Source: Chloroflexota bacterium
GTDB lineage: Bacteria > Chloroflexota > Anaerolineae > Anaerolineales > Anaerolineaceae
NCBI GenBank assembly: GCA_029561345.1
Contig: JAKQJC010000022.1
Span: forward strand, 1-64,000
Reading direction: 5' to 3'
DNA: 64,000 nt
Of the stretch, positions 34,528 to 43,641 are shown in pieces. Within the stretch, counting starts at the first letter, position 1, and the number at the start of each line of letters is the position of its first letter. The position numbers were made by a program, and so were the translations under genes. Under the pieces are notes generated by a model. It ran no database searches. It saw only the letters and a list, made by a program, of their open reading frames with translations, and was not told where the DNA came from.

Positions 34528-35721
34528 TCAACCTGTTGCAGAAAAATCCAGGGGAAGAGAAACGGAAAGCTCAAACCCGCCGCCCTGGGCCGGGCCGCAG
34601 CGGCAGTCGCCGTTCAGTTGAACGACGCGTTCTTTCAGGCCAGCCAGGCCGAAACCGGCGGGGTCAACCCGATTCTCGCTGCCCTCGCCGTCATCCTGAA
34701 TCAACAACTGCGCCTCATTGGTACGAACGGAAAGGGTGATGACCACGCGGCTGGCGTTGCGGGCGTGTTTTTTGGCGTTGGTCAGGCCTTCCTGAACGGC
34801 GCGGTAGAGGGTCTGGGCAATGGCAGGAGAAAGCACGGCGAAATTGCCTTCATGATAAAAAGTGGCTTTCAGGGCGGCATTGGCTGAGAAATGGTTGATC
34901 ATGGCAGATAATGTGGCCGGCAAATCGGCGGGATTGATTGGGCTTTCGCGCATGGCCGCCACACTCTGGCGCACTTCGAGCAGCGCGGCCTGGGTCTCTG
35001 AGCGGCAGATGCGAATGGCTTCGGCGGCCATTTCGGGACGGGATGTGAGCATTTTTTCAGCTGCCTGGAGCTGCACACTGAGCACTGTGAGGTGATGCCC
35101 CAGTCCATCATGGATATCGCGTGCCAATCTCACGCGTTCTTCGGCAATGGTGAGTTCTTTTTCTTTCTGACGGGCGGTGATGAGTTCCGCATTGGCCTGT
35201 TTGAGCTCATCATGCAATTGTTTCATGCGGGCCGCCTGTTCTGAATAGCGTTTCACGAGCTGGCTGATGGTGACGATAAAAGTTAAACCAATCAGCAAAG
35301 AAAGCAGCAAATTGATCAGGCTGGCAGTGCTGAGGGCAAAGGTGAAAATGATCAGGAGAAAAGCCAGGGTCAGCAGGACTGTGAAACCAATAGCGCGCCA
35401 GAAGGAAAGGTCAATGTTGGCCTGAGATATGATCATGAAAATGACATAGACGCTGCCGAAGGAACTGCTGAGGTAAAATCCCACCAGCGACATGACAGCA
35501 AGAACTGTCAGCCAGAAAAGCTTGTTGTCATTTTGCGTCGGGAAAAGGCCGGGCAGGTCGTCCCACAGAATTTCCATCACCAGGATGGCTGACCAGATGA
35601 CGATGCTGCCGTAGAATTGAAGATAGGTGCTGTTGGAAGGGCGGTCAAGGATGTAGCCAAGCATCACCGAAAAAATCACGGCGTAGGTAGCGTACTGTAA
35701 AATGCTTTCTCCACGCGGCAC
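34528..35721 (-). CDS. NarL-type sensor histidine kinase (HisKA_3)
   Basis: About 397 aa from GTG 35721, which has AAGGAG six bases upstream; a longer frame to 35862 would overlap greA and is judged less likely. Five to six N-terminal membrane helices (residues about 8-165) are followed by a coiled-coil, then HisKA_3 with ARDIHDGLGHHLTVLS (His phospho-acceptor present). The HATPase domain contains REVRQSVAAMRESP-like and DDGEGSENRVDPAGFGLAGLKERV segments. There is no extracellular sensor domain, so the stimulus is probably sensed in the membrane. It partners the response regulator at 33582. Confidence 0.9.
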   Translation of the reverse strand: MPRGESILQYATYAVIFSVMLGYILDRPSNSTYLQFYGSIVIWSAILVMEILWDDLPGLFPTQNDNKLFWLTVLAVMSLVGFYLSSSFGSVYVIFMIISQANIDLSFWRAIGFTVLLTLAFLLIIFTFALSTASLINLLLSLLIGLTFIVTISQLVKRYSEQAARMKQLHDELKQANAELITARQKEKELTIAEERVRLARDIHDGLGHHLTVLSVQLQAAEKMLTSRPEMAAEAIRICRSETQAALLEVRQSVAAMRESPINPADLPATLSAMINHFSANAALKATFYHEGNFAVLSPAIAQTLYRAVQEGLTNAKKHARNASRVVITLSVRTNEAQLLIQDDGEGSENRVDPAGFGLAGLKERVVQLNGDCRCGPAQGGGFELSVSLPLDFSATG

Positions 35722-35797
35722 CAACCGCTCCTTCAACCAGGCCCAGGCCTGTTGAGGAGAACGGTTGGTGGGGGTGGGGGATGTGCACAAGGGGTGA

Positions 35798-36265
35798 TTA
35801 CTCGATCTTGACGATTTTGAAATGGATCTGCCCGGTAGGGGTCTCGGCGGTGACCACTTCATTCAATTTGTGGCCGAGCAGGGCGCGACCGATGGGGGAT
35901 TCGTGAGAAATCCGGCCCAGGCGGGGGTTGGCTTCTTTGGGACCCACCAGATGGTAGGTTTCAGGGGGAAAATCATCTTCCTGAATGGTCACATGAGAAC
36001 CCACCATGACCTCATCAGTGGATTTTTTCATTTCGTCAATGATGACCACATTGCGCAGGATGCTGTCCAGTTCCTGAATACGGCCTTCAAGGAAACCCTG
36101 TTCTTCTTTAGCCTGGATATAATCGGCGTTTTCAGAAAGGTCGCCCTGTTGAATGGCAGAGCGCAAGCGTTTGGATAATTCTTCCCGCGCAGGTCCTTTG
36201 AGGTGTTCCAGTTCTTCCCGCAGGCGGGCTGCGCCTTCGGCAGTGAGGTAAGAAACTTCGGGCAT
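35798..36265 (-). CDS. greA: Transcription elongation factor GreA
   Basis: Stimulates transcript cleavage by backtracked RNA polymerase. 155 aa: an N-terminal coiled coil with the acidic tip (SAIQQGDLSENADYIQAKEEQGFLEGRI, containing the catalytic Asp/Glu of the tip) and a C-terminal FKBP-like domain (ISHESPIGRALLGHKLNEVV). Start taken at ATG 36265, with TTGGAG five bases upstream; GTG 36271 would add two residues. It lies 23 bp after dgt. Confidence 0.95.
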   Translation of the reverse strand: MPEVSYLTAEGAARLREELEHLKGPAREELSKRLRSAIQQGDLSENADYIQAKEEQGFLEGRIQELDSILRNVVIIDEMKKSTDEVMVGSHVTIQEDDFPPETYHLVGPKEANPRLGRISHESPIGRALLGHKLNEVVTAETPTGQIHFKIVKIE

Positions 36266-36288
36266 TTTCACTCCAACAATAAAATGAT

Positions 36289-37440
36289 TTAGGGTAAAGT
36301 CGCCGGGTCGAAGATTTTATGATGTTCTTCGATGGCGTAGCGATCAGTCATACCGGCGATGTAATCGCAAACGGTGCGTTCAAGGCCGCGCTCTTCAAAC
36401 AGGGTCTGGAAATGGCGCGGGAGGGTGGCCGGTTCTTCGATATAGCTATTGAAAAGATCGGTGAGGATTCTTTCCGCTTTCACTGCCATGCGCATGACGC
36501 GGTAGTGGCGATAGAGATTCTTATACAGAAAATCTTTCAATTCGCGGTTGCGGCGGTGCATTTCTTCGCTGAAGGCCACCACATTATATGGCAGGCGCTG
36601 CAGTTCATCCACAGATTGAATGCCGCTTTGCTGGATTTTCTGGCTGCTGTTATCAATCAGGTCGGTCACTTCCAGGCCTATCAGCCGGCGGATGAGGCGG
36701 TGGCGGGTCATATCATCCAGGGGTTGGGAGCGCCGCCAGCCAACGGCTTCAGTGATGATGCCCCAGAGCGAGATGCTTTCAAGCATGGTCGGGGTGATCA
36801 TGCCGGAACGCAGACCGTCATCCAGGTCATGCGCGGTGTAAGCCAACTCGTCAGCCACATTGGTGATCTGTGCTTCGAGGTGCCCACGCAGATCGGGGTT
36901 GAAATCGCGGGCATCGGTGCGGTCGTATTCGGTCTCGTGTTTGACAATGCCTTCCAGCACTTCCCAGGTGAGATTCAAACCCGGAAATTCCGGATAGCGG
37001 CGTTCAAGATAGGTGACGATGCGCAGCGATTGTTTATTGTGTTCAAAACCGCCGTGATCTTTCATCAGGCGGGCGAGGATGGTTTCGCCGGAATGGCCAA
37101 ACGGTGGGTGGCCCAGGTCGTGGGCCATGCAGATCACTTCCACCAGGTCTTCGTTGCCGCCGAGGGCGCGGCTGATGGTGCGGCCGATCTGGGTGACTTC
37201 GAGGGTGTGGGTCAGGCGGGTACGGTAATAATCGCCTTCGTGATTGATGAACACCTGGGTTTTATATTCCAGGCGGCGGAAGGCTGTGGTGTGCAAAACA
37301 CGGTCGCGGTCGCGCTGAAAAGCGGTGCGGTAATCCGCTTCATCTTCGGGATAAAGACGTCCCTTGCTGTTGCGGGAACGCAGGCCATAGGGGGCCAGGG
37401 TCTTATCTTCGAAGTCTTCCAGTTTTTTTCGATCAAACAT
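36289..37440 (-). CDS. dgt: Deoxyguanosinetriphosphate triphosphohydrolase-like HD protein
   Basis: Cleaves dGTP (or other dNTPs) to the nucleoside and triphosphate. The 383-aa length fits the shorter dGTPase-like family. The HD metal site is visible: RLTHTLEVTQIGRTISRAL, MAHDLGHPPFGHSGE, NVADELAYTAHDLDDGL. An N-terminal GRLYPEDEADYRTAFQRDRDR helps pin the family. ATG 37440 has AGGAGG upstream. It is the first gene of the dgt-greA-kinase run. Confidence 0.92.
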   Translation of the reverse strand: MFDRKKLEDFEDKTLAPYGLRSRNSKGRLYPEDEADYRTAFQRDRDRVLHTTAFRRLEYKTQVFINHEGDYYRTRLTHTLEVTQIGRTISRALGGNEDLVEVICMAHDLGHPPFGHSGETILARLMKDHGGFEHNKQSLRIVTYLERRYPEFPGLNLTWEVLEGIVKHETEYDRTDARDFNPDLRGHLEAQITNVADELAYTAHDLDDGLRSGMITPTMLESISLWGIITEAVGWRRSQPLDDMTRHRLIRRLIGLEVTDLIDNSSQKIQQSGIQSVDELQRLPYNVVAFSEEMHRRNRELKDFLYKNLYRHYRVMRMAVKAERILTDLFNSYIEEPATLPRHFQTLFEERGLERTVCDYIAGMTDRYAIEEHHKIFDPATLP

Positions 37441-37464
37441 TCCTAACCTCCTTAAATATCGAAC

Positions 37465-38256
37465 CTATTCATAGATTTGGGTGCCAGAAAGCCGACCTGA
37501 GAGAGCCTGACGTAACAATCCCGGCCTGGCTCCAGAGAAAATGCTGATTTCCAGGCCAGGAATGGACCGGGCCAGGTTCAGCATGGAATCGACTTTGGCG
37601 GCCATGCCGCCGGTGACATCCACGCTGGCTGATCCGCCGATGGAAGCCAGGATGGAAGCAGCATTGGCTGAGTTGATCAGCGGGATCAGGCGGGTGGAAG
37701 CGGGAAAATCGGCCCACACGCCGGCTTCGATGCCCGCCAGCAGAATGCGCCGCGGGTGGAGCTGCCTGGCCAGGTAGAAAAACACATCTTCGGTCGAGGC
37801 AATGGTGCCGCCGATCACAGAATCAAACACCGTATCGCCGTTGACGATGGGGATCAGGCTTTGCTCCAGTGCTTTGCGCAAGGGCGTGAGATCCCAGCTG
37901 GTGATGAGGCCGTTTTCAGCCATCACTCCGGCTGAAGGGGGGAAAGCGGCCACCGGCAAACCGGCATTGTATAGTGATTCTATCACAATTTGGTTGAGCA
38001 GGCGGGCTTCATGCCAGACTTCGGCAAAACCGCGCCACTGGGTGGGCGATTGAACGCCCTGACGGGTGGCATGTTTTTTGGCAGCCTGGTGGCCAAAGGA
38101 GCCGGATCCGTGACCGATGACCAGTTTAAGGTCGGGGTTCTGCTGAACGGCCTGGGCAATTTCATCGCTGAGGCGAGCCAGAACGTCCGGCCGGTGGGCG
38201 CGAGGGGTATCCTTATCCGTGATCAGAGAACCGCCAAGTTTAAGAAAGACGAGCAT
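37465..38256 (-). CDS. Isopentenyl phosphate kinase
   Basis: Phosphorylates isopentenyl phosphate to isopentenyl diphosphate in the alternative mevalonate pathway. 263 aa of the amino-acid-kinase fold: LKLGGSLITDKD (residues 5-16), the IPK-specific GHGSGSFGH (catalytic His), NGDTVFD and STEDVFFYLA, and VDVTGGMAAKVDSML. The start is ATG 38256, two bases after the mevalonate kinase stop; an in-frame upstream extension would overlap that gene. IPK is known in Archaea and some Chloroflexota. The pairing with mevalonate kinase supports the assignment. Confidence 0.88.
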   Translation of the reverse strand: MLVFLKLGGSLITDKDTPRAHRPDVLARLSDEIAQAVQQNPDLKLVIGHGSGSFGHQAAKKHATRQGVQSPTQWRGFAEVWHEARLLNQIVIESLYNAGLPVAAFPPSAGVMAENGLITSWDLTPLRKALEQSLIPIVNGDTVFDSVIGGTIASTEDVFFYLARQLHPRRILLAGIEAGVWADFPASTRLIPLINSANAASILASIGGSASVDVTGGMAAKVDSMLNLARSIPGLEISIFSGARPGLLRQALSGRLSGTQIYE

Positions 38257-38258
38257 GG

Positions 38259-39200
38259 TCACTTCACCTCGGTGATGATGGTGCGGACGGCGCCAGCCTG
38301 CTGTAAAGCCTGAGCCACCTTTTCTGCGTTTTCCGGGGCAACCAGGGCAATCATGTTGCCGCCGCGGCCGCCGCCGCAAAGCTTGGCGCCCTGGGCGCCG
38401 GCCGCCACCGCCGCCTGCACCAGGGCATCGAGGGCGGGAGCGGAAACGCCAATTTCGCATAGCAATTCGTGGTTTTTCAGCATCAATGGTCCCAGGGCAG
38501 CGGTTTCGCCGTTTTCAAGAGTCTGACGGGCTGCCAGGGCAATTTGTCCAACCTGGTCAAAAAGAGATTCAAAATGGGCAGTTTCAGACTGCCAGCAGCG
38601 GCGCACATCGCTGACCGCCTCGATGGTGGGGCTTTTGATGCCTGTATCACCGATGACAACGGTAAACGGGCGGGCAATCTTCAGGCGTTCGATGGGCTGG
38701 CCGCGGACGAAATAAACGGGCATGGCATAGGTGATGACGGTGTTGTCGATGCCGGAGGGCGAGCCGTGATAATAGCGTTCCGTTTCGTAGGCCAGCGCAT
38801 TGACTTGTTCGTCAGAAAGAGGGTGGCCTAAAAAGGCGGAGAGGGCGCGAATGAAAGCCACCGAAATGGCTGCGCCAGAGCCCAGGCCCGAAGCCGTGGG
38901 GATGGTGGATGAGAGCCGGATGGTCAGGGCAGGGAGAGACTGGATGCTCAGGGCTTCGCAGACCATGAAGACCAGGGTTTGAAAGGGATGGTCTGACGGC
39001 AGATCGTGCAGGCCGCAGTTGATTTGAATATCGGGGGCTTCAATGCGCACCTGTCCGGCTGGACCGCGCACATTGGCCAGCACCGCCGCGCGGGCTTTGA
39101 CCTGCAAGACAGGTACGGCCAGAGCGGGGCGGCCATAGACGACGGCATGTTCGCCAAAGAGGATGATTTTTCCCGGCGCGTAGGCAGAAATGGCTGGCAT
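38259..39200 (-). CDS. mvk: Mevalonate kinase
   Basis: GHMP-family kinase making 5-phosphomevalonate. 313 aa with YAPGKIILFGEHAVVYGRPALA (residues 6-27), the ATP loop IPTASGLGSGAAISVAF, and the C-terminal LCGGGRGGNMIALV. It begins 6 bp after the DUF362 gene stop and runs into the isopentenyl phosphate kinase gene. A phosphomevalonate decarboxylase, needed between the two steps, is not in the window. Confidence 0.93.
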   Translation of the reverse strand: MPAISAYAPGKIILFGEHAVVYGRPALAVPVLQVKARAAVLANVRGPAGQVRIEAPDIQINCGLHDLPSDHPFQTLVFMVCEALSIQSLPALTIRLSSTIPTASGLGSGAAISVAFIRALSAFLGHPLSDEQVNALAYETERYYHGSPSGIDNTVITYAMPVYFVRGQPIERLKIARPFTVVIGDTGIKSPTIEAVSDVRRCWQSETAHFESLFDQVGQIALAARQTLENGETAALGPLMLKNHELLCEIGVSAPALDALVQAAVAAGAQGAKLCGGGRGGNMIALVAPENAEKVAQALQQAGAVRTIITEVK

Positions 39201-39206
39201 GCAACC

Positions 39207-40421
39207 TTAGTCCTTTTTGCGGGTCATCCACCAGAGACCTGCGCCTGCCAGGGCGGCCAGAGCCGCCATTGCCACGCCGGCCTGAATAACCGTGCGCGGC
39301 TCCATACCGGGCAGTACCACTTCACCATCGCCATAGGATTTGAAAAGCTGTCCCCAGGGTGTTTGCAAGGCATCACGGACCCGCTGTCGGCCGACGAAGG
39401 GATACCAGTAGACATTGTGGTAAAAATTGCTGGCAAAATAGCTCCAGGGGACGATGGGTGATTGAAGCAAGGGCTTTTCCAGTGGTTTAAGCGCGCCGTG
39501 ATAAATCATCTTCTGGCCGCGGGAAGCAAAGGTGTCTTCCTGGACAAAATGCCAGGGTTTTTCCTGGTTGATATCATAGCCAAGGATTTCAATTTCACGC
39601 GGATCGCCAACGCCCAGACCGCGGTCATGGGCCATGCGGATAAAGGGAATGGAGAGCGGGTCAAAACCCTGCAGACGGGCTGAAACGGCATCAATGGCTA
39701 CCTGATCGGCTGAAGCAATGAGGATGTTTTTTTCGTGCCAGCGCATGGCGCGTGGACCAGGGCCATCACCTGCAAAGGTGCCATCCATGACGGCAAAAAG
39801 ACCGGGATGGATCTCCTGCTGAATCATCAGCAAATCTACCAGGGTTTCATGGATGACAGAATGGGTCCAGTGGCGGTTGCGGTGCAGCAGCCCGCCGAAA
39901 GCGTTCTTCATAGCGCCGGTGATGGTGGTGAACACATGGGTTTTCACAGTGGGGAGGTGCACCATGTTCATGCCAATGAGAGCTTTGGGGATCATCACGC
40001 CTTCAGGGAAGACCTTATCCAACACCAGGTAGGGTTCGCGGGTGCGGTATTTGACCCAGTCAAATTTTTCTTCGTAAAGATAGAGGCAGGGAATATGGTA
40101 TTTTTCGGTGACGAAGCGGTGTTTGTTGTTGGCTTCGCCCACAGCAGTATCCACCACCACGGTGTCATTGTGAATGCCAGTGAGATCAGAATAGCCCTGA
40201 CCAAACAGGCTTTGAATAACGCCTTCAAGCTGCCAGGGAGTGGTGGAACAGGCCGGGTACCAGGTCTGCCAGGAAATATTTATTTTCAGGCCGGTGAGAT
40301 TGCCGGCAGGCAGAGCGCGGCTCACGCCGGCCAGCTTCATTAACCGGTCAATATCTTCAAGGACGGTTGCGGGGGACGTCTTGAGGACGGCCACTTTGCC
40401 TTTCCCAGGAAATGTGGACAT
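39207..40421 (-). CDS. DUF362 protein with C-terminal membrane anchor
   Basis: 404 aa from ATG 40421, which has AGGAGG upstream. The DUF362 core shows the conserved features of this family: LTGLKINISW, an Asp/Asn-rich VVDTAVGEANNK, HLPTVKTHVFTTITGAMKN, MDGTFAGDGPGPR and ADQVAIDAVSARLQGFDP. One C-terminal helix (TVIQAGVAMAALAALAGAGLWWM) ends in RKKD, so the bulk probably lies outside the membrane or is tethered to it. The substrate is unknown; there is no ferredoxin extension. It is in the isoprenoid gene run. Confidence 0.8.
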   Translation of the reverse strand: MSTFPGKGKVAVLKTSPATVLEDIDRLMKLAGVSRALPAGNLTGLKINISWQTWYPACSTTPWQLEGVIQSLFGQGYSDLTGIHNDTVVVDTAVGEANNKHRFVTEKYHIPCLYLYEEKFDWVKYRTREPYLVLDKVFPEGVMIPKALIGMNMVHLPTVKTHVFTTITGAMKNAFGGLLHRNRHWTHSVIHETLVDLLMIQQEIHPGLFAVMDGTFAGDGPGPRAMRWHEKNILIASADQVAIDAVSARLQGFDPLSIPFIRMAHDRGLGVGDPREIEILGYDINQEKPWHFVQEDTFASRGQKMIYHGALKPLEKPLLQSPIVPWSYFASNFYHNVYWYPFVGRQRVRDALQTPWGQLFKSYGDGEVVLPGMEPRTVIQAGVAMAALAALAGAGLWWMTRKKD

Positions 40422-40447
40422 GAAAACCTCCTTTGCAGATGGTGGGG

Positions 40448-41317
40448 CTATAACAGATAGAAAACAGCCAGAATGGTCAGGCCCCACAGCACCACGGTGG
40501 CCTGCAGGGGGCGGTCGGTGAGCAGAAGCTCTTCAGGCGCGCCGCCTTCATTTTTGACCTGAACCAGATAGAGGTAGCGGAAGATGCCGTAAAGGATGAT
40601 GGGGATGGTCAGCATCAGCGAATGATTTTCTGGAACACTGGGCGCCAGGAAGGTGTAGAGGCTGTAAGCAATCAGGGTGGCGCTGGAGACAATCACCAGA
40701 ATTTGATCGAGAAAGGCCAGGGTGTAGCCTTCCAGCACCTTGCGCTGCTGATTGCCGCCATTTTGCAGCAGGGCCAGCTCGGCGCGGCGTTTGCCAAAGC
40801 CGAGGTAGAGCGCGCCGAGAATGGTGACCACATACAGCCAGGGAGAGAAGCGCTCGATGTGGATGAGGCTGACGCCGGCTGCCACACGTAGAACAAAACC
40901 CAGGGCGATGATCATGACATCGATGATGGGGATGTGTTTCAGCCAGTTGGAGTAGGCAAGGTTGACCAGCAGGTAAATCAGTGCGATAATGGCAAAGGAT
41001 GTGGATAACCAAAAAGCGCTGCTGAACACCAACAGCAGCATGACCACACAGGCAGCCACGGCAACCCGAACCGGCAAAGTGCCGGCGGCGATGGGACGGT
41101 TGCGCTTGGTGGGGTGGGCCCGGTCCGCTTCCACGTCAACAATATCATTGATGATATAGATGCAGCTCGACAGCAGACAGAAAAGGATCAGGCCGGCAAA
41201 GGTCTTGACCAGGGATGGAACGACAAAAAACTGGCGGTCAAAAACGATGGCAGCCAGAAGAATTGCATTTTTTGTCCATTGGCGCAGGCGCATTGTTTTC
41301 AACAGTGGTTTCAGCAT
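40448..41317 (-). CDS. UbiA-family prenyltransferase (decaprenyl-phosphate phosphoribosyltransferase-like)
   Basis: 289 aa, about eight to nine membrane helices. It has the first Asp-rich motif NDIVDVEADRAHPTKRNRPIAAG and the second-motif region containing GKRRAELALL. The pattern N-D-x-x-D plus HPTKRNRPIA is typical of the DPPR synthase branch of UbiA proteins, which transfer phosphoribose to a polyprenyl phosphate. The isoprenoid kinases downstream would feed precursor to this lipid. Substrate choice is inferred. Confidence 0.82.
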   Translation of the reverse strand: MLKPLLKTMRLRQWTKNAILLAAIVFDRQFFVVPSLVKTFAGLILFCLLSSCIYIINDIVDVEADRAHPTKRNRPIAAGTLPVRVAVAACVVMLLLVFSSAFWLSTSFAIIALIYLLVNLAYSNWLKHIPIIDVMIIALGFVLRVAAGVSLIHIERFSPWLYVVTILGALYLGFGKRRAELALLQNGGNQQRKVLEGYTLAFLDQILVIVSSATLIAYSLYTFLAPSVPENHSLMLTIPIILYGIFRYLYLVQVKNEGGAPEELLLTDRPLQATVVLWGLTILAVFYLL

Positions 41318-41356
41318 AAAGCTATCATATCACGAAATTGACAGGCGTAAAGAAAA

Positions 41357-42172
41357 ATGAACAAGGTCAGGCTGGATGTCTTATTGATGAACCGAGGATT
41401 GGTGGAAAGCCGCTCACTGGCGCAGCGCCTGGTGATGGCCGGCGAGGTGCGGGTCAATGGCCAGGTGGCCAGCAAACCCAGCATGATGGTGGATGAACAG
41501 GCAGAGGTGATCGTGGAAAGCGGCCCGCCTTTTGTCTCGCGCGGGGGTGAAAAACTGGAAGGAGCTGTGCAGGCATTCAAACTGGATTTTGCGGGCAAGG
41601 TCTGCGCCGATGTGGGCGCCTCAACCGGTGGGTTCACCGACTGTATGCTGCAGCACGGCGCAGCGAAGGTTTACGCCATTGATGTTGGATACGGCATTTT
41701 GCACTGGAAACTGCGCCAGGATCAGCGGGTGGTTTTGATGGAACGCACCAACGCCCGGCATGTGGCGGGTTTGCCTGAACCGGTGCAAATGGTGACGGTG
41801 GATGCATCGTTTATCTCTTTACGTATTTTGCTTCCGGTGCTGGTCAACTGGTTTGCGGCGGAAGGCGGGGAAGTGGTGGCGCTGATCAAGCCGCAGTTTG
41901 AAGCGGGGAGGGAAGAGGCGGCGCACGGCGAAGGGGTGATTCAGGATCCGGCAGTGCACCGGCATGTGCTGGAGGAAATTTTGGGTTTTGCTGCAGAAAT
42001 GGGCCTGGTTTTGAGGGGATTAATTTGCTCGCCGTTGAAGGGGCCGAAAGGGAATATTGAGTTTCTGGGCTACTGGAACGTGCGCGGCAGCCAGCTGGGC
42101 CTGGACTGGCGCGAAACGGTGGACCAGATGATGGTCGAGCTGGCTTCCCGCTCCATATCCGAAGGGGAATAA
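41357..42172 (+). CDS. tlyA: TlyA-family rRNA 2'-O-methyltransferase/hemolysin A
   Basis: 271 aa: an N-terminal S4 RNA-binding domain (VRLDVLLMNRGLVESRSLAQRLVMAGEVRVNG) and an FtsJ-like methyltransferase domain with SAM motif DVGASTGGFTDCML, AIDVGYGILHWKLR and LIKPQFEAGREE. TlyA in mycobacteria methylates C1409 of 16S and C1920 of 23S rRNA. ATG 41357 starts only 39 bp from the divergent UbiA gene, so both promoters must lie in that space. Confidence 0.93.
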   Translation: MNKVRLDVLLMNRGLVESRSLAQRLVMAGEVRVNGQVASKPSMMVDEQAEVIVESGPPFVSRGGEKLEGAVQAFKLDFAGKVCADVGASTGGFTDCMLQHGAAKVYAIDVGYGILHWKLRQDQRVVLMERTNARHVAGLPEPVQMVTVDASFISLRILLPVLVNWFAAEGGEVVALIKPQFEAGREEAAHGEGVIQDPAVHRHVLEEILGFAAEMGLVLRGLICSPLKGPKGNIEFLGYWNVRGSQLGLDWRETVDQMMVELASRSISEGE

Positions 42173-42207
42173 TTTTCACACCTGATATTATAATGATATT
42201 TTGCCTC

Positions 42208-42236
42208 TTGCAATACTGTGTATAATATAGTATAAT
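42208..42236 (+). promoter_or_regulatory. Promoter and candidate PadR operator
   Basis: -35 TTGCAA (42208-42213), 17-bp spacer, -10 TATAAT (42231-42236). An imperfect inverted repeat ATACT (42213-42217) / AGTAT (42229-42233) overlaps both core elements, and a second TTGCAA is at 42238-42243. A dyad at this place suits autorepression by the PadR protein encoded next. Confidence 0.6.
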
Positions 42237-42255
42237 GTTGCAAAGGATACAGGAC

Positions 42256-42597
42256 ATGAACAGTGATTCTTACGTTGAAAACCTGATTCAGGAACTGCGG
42301 CGCGGGGCCATCGTCCTGGCCGTGCTGAACCTGCTGCGGGAAGAGCAGTACGGCTATTCAGCCTTGAAGCTGCTGGCTGAACGCGGTCTGGAGGTGGACC
42401 AGGGAACCCTTTACCCGCTTTTACGGCGGCTGGAAGGGCAGGGTTTGCTTGAATCGCGCTGGCGCATTGAGGAAGAGCGGCCCCGGCGGTACTATGTCAT
42501 CAGCGCAGAAGGTTTGGCGCTTTTGCCCCGCCTGGTTGACGAATGGTCAAAGCTGACCGAAACCATGAACAAAGCACTTTGGATTGAGAAGGAGTAA
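42256..42597 (+). CDS. PadR-family transcriptional regulator
   Basis: 113-aa winged-helix regulator: RRGAIVLAVLNLLREEQYGYSALKLLAERGLEVDQGTLYPLLRRLEGQGLLESRW, followed by the ERPRRYYVISAEG wing. A short C-terminal helix follows for dimerisation. ATG 42256 with ACAGGAC upstream is preferred over 42235. The stop is 3 bp before the next gene, a HAAS-type membrane protein, a standard regulator/effector pair. Confidence 0.92.
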   Translation: MNSDSYVENLIQELRRGAIVLAVLNLLREEQYGYSALKLLAERGLEVDQGTLYPLLRRLEGQGLLESRWRIEEERPRRYYVISAEGLALLPRLVDEWSKLTETMNKALWIEKE

Positions 42598-42600
42598 GCC

Positions 42601-43623
42601 ATGAATCTTATTGAAGACTATTTACTTGCCGTCGGACAGCGGCTCCCGGAAAAACAGCGGGACGATATTGTTAAGGAAATCCGCTCTACGCTTGAAGATA
42701 TGCTGGAAGAAAAACGCACGTCCCCGAATCAGGATCTGGACGAGGAGACCATTGTTGAAATTTTGAGGAAGATGGGCCCGCCTCAGAAGGTGGCGGCCGG
42801 CTATCTGCCCCCACGCTACCTGATTGGTCCGGAACTTTACCCGGCATTCATCACCACCCTGCGGATTGTGCTGGCTGTGCTGCTGGTTCTGCTGGTGATG
42901 GCCGCAGGGGTGGGCCTCAGCGCCAATGCCACTTCCGCCGCCGGTCTGGCCCAGGTGGTGGGCGAGGGCATCATGAACCTGTTCGATGCCTCCTTGCATG
43001 CCCTGGGGATTGTGGTATTCATTTTTGTGATGATTCAATGGTTTTCCCCAGATTTCCGCCCGCAGCAGAAAGAAACTGATTGGGATCCCCGCAAATTGAA
43101 AGTGGATTCCAACGAGGAGCGGGTGAAACCATTTGAACCCATTCTGGGCATCCTGTTGAACACGGCTGCCATTGTTGCTCTGAACGTATACCACCCCTGG
43201 ATTGGCATTTCAAGCCTGGAAAATGGGCACTGGGTGCATGCCTCCATTCTGACGCCGGCCTTTTTCACTTACCTGCCCTGGATCACCATATTGTGGACGG
43301 CTGAATCAGCGGTGCTGGCTTTTGTGATGGCGCGCAGCCGCTGGACGCGCAACCTGACTCTGGCTTCGATTGGCATTGAATTGGCCGGGGTGTTTTTGCT
43401 GGGAGCGATGCTGATCGGGCCGGCCATCACCGCTCTGGATGTTGACGCGCTGATAAAGATCAATGCCAGCACATCAGCCGCTTCGCTGGAACAGGCCAGC
43501 CTGGCGCTGAACAACGGCGTGAGGATAGGACTGGGACTGGTGATGGCGTTTTCGCTGTTTGAAATTGGCAAAAAGCTTTACCGCCTTTTCCTGAAAGGGC
43601 GCACCCCTCTGGATCAGGCCTGA
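42601..43623 (+). CDS. HAAS-domain membrane protein
   Basis: 340 aa. An N-terminal helical domain of about 70 residues (MNLIEDYLLAVGQRLPEKQRDDIVKEIRSTLEDMLEE ... ILRKMGPPQKVAAGYLPP) matches the HAAS signalling domain found beside PadR regulators. About six membrane helices follow. It has no recognised enzymatic motif and no known ligand. HAAS proteins are thought to sense membrane or envelope state and control PadR activity; that role here is inferred from the family and from the 3-bp spacing. Confidence 0.82.
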   Translation: MNLIEDYLLAVGQRLPEKQRDDIVKEIRSTLEDMLEEKRTSPNQDLDEETIVEILRKMGPPQKVAAGYLPPRYLIGPELYPAFITTLRIVLAVLLVLLVMAAGVGLSANATSAAGLAQVVGEGIMNLFDASLHALGIVVFIFVMIQWFSPDFRPQQKETDWDPRKLKVDSNEERVKPFEPILGILLNTAAIVALNVYHPWIGISSLENGHWVHASILTPAFFTYLPWITILWTAESAVLAFVMARSRWTRNLTLASIGIELAGVFLLGAMLIGPAITALDVDALIKINASTSAASLEQASLALNNGVRIGLGLVMAFSLFEIGKKLYRLFLKGRTPLDQA

Positions 43624-43641
43624 ACCCCAAAAAAAGACCCG

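Noticed and set aside
35722..35862. Longer N-terminus for the NarL-type kinase
   Set aside because: It overlaps greA, is Pro/Ser-rich without homology, and GTG 35721 has a good Shine-Dalgarno.
36319..37446. 375-codon open frame on the plus strand opposite dgt
   Set aside because: It lies exactly under the HD-domain gene whose motifs are clear; no known family and no ribosome-binding site.
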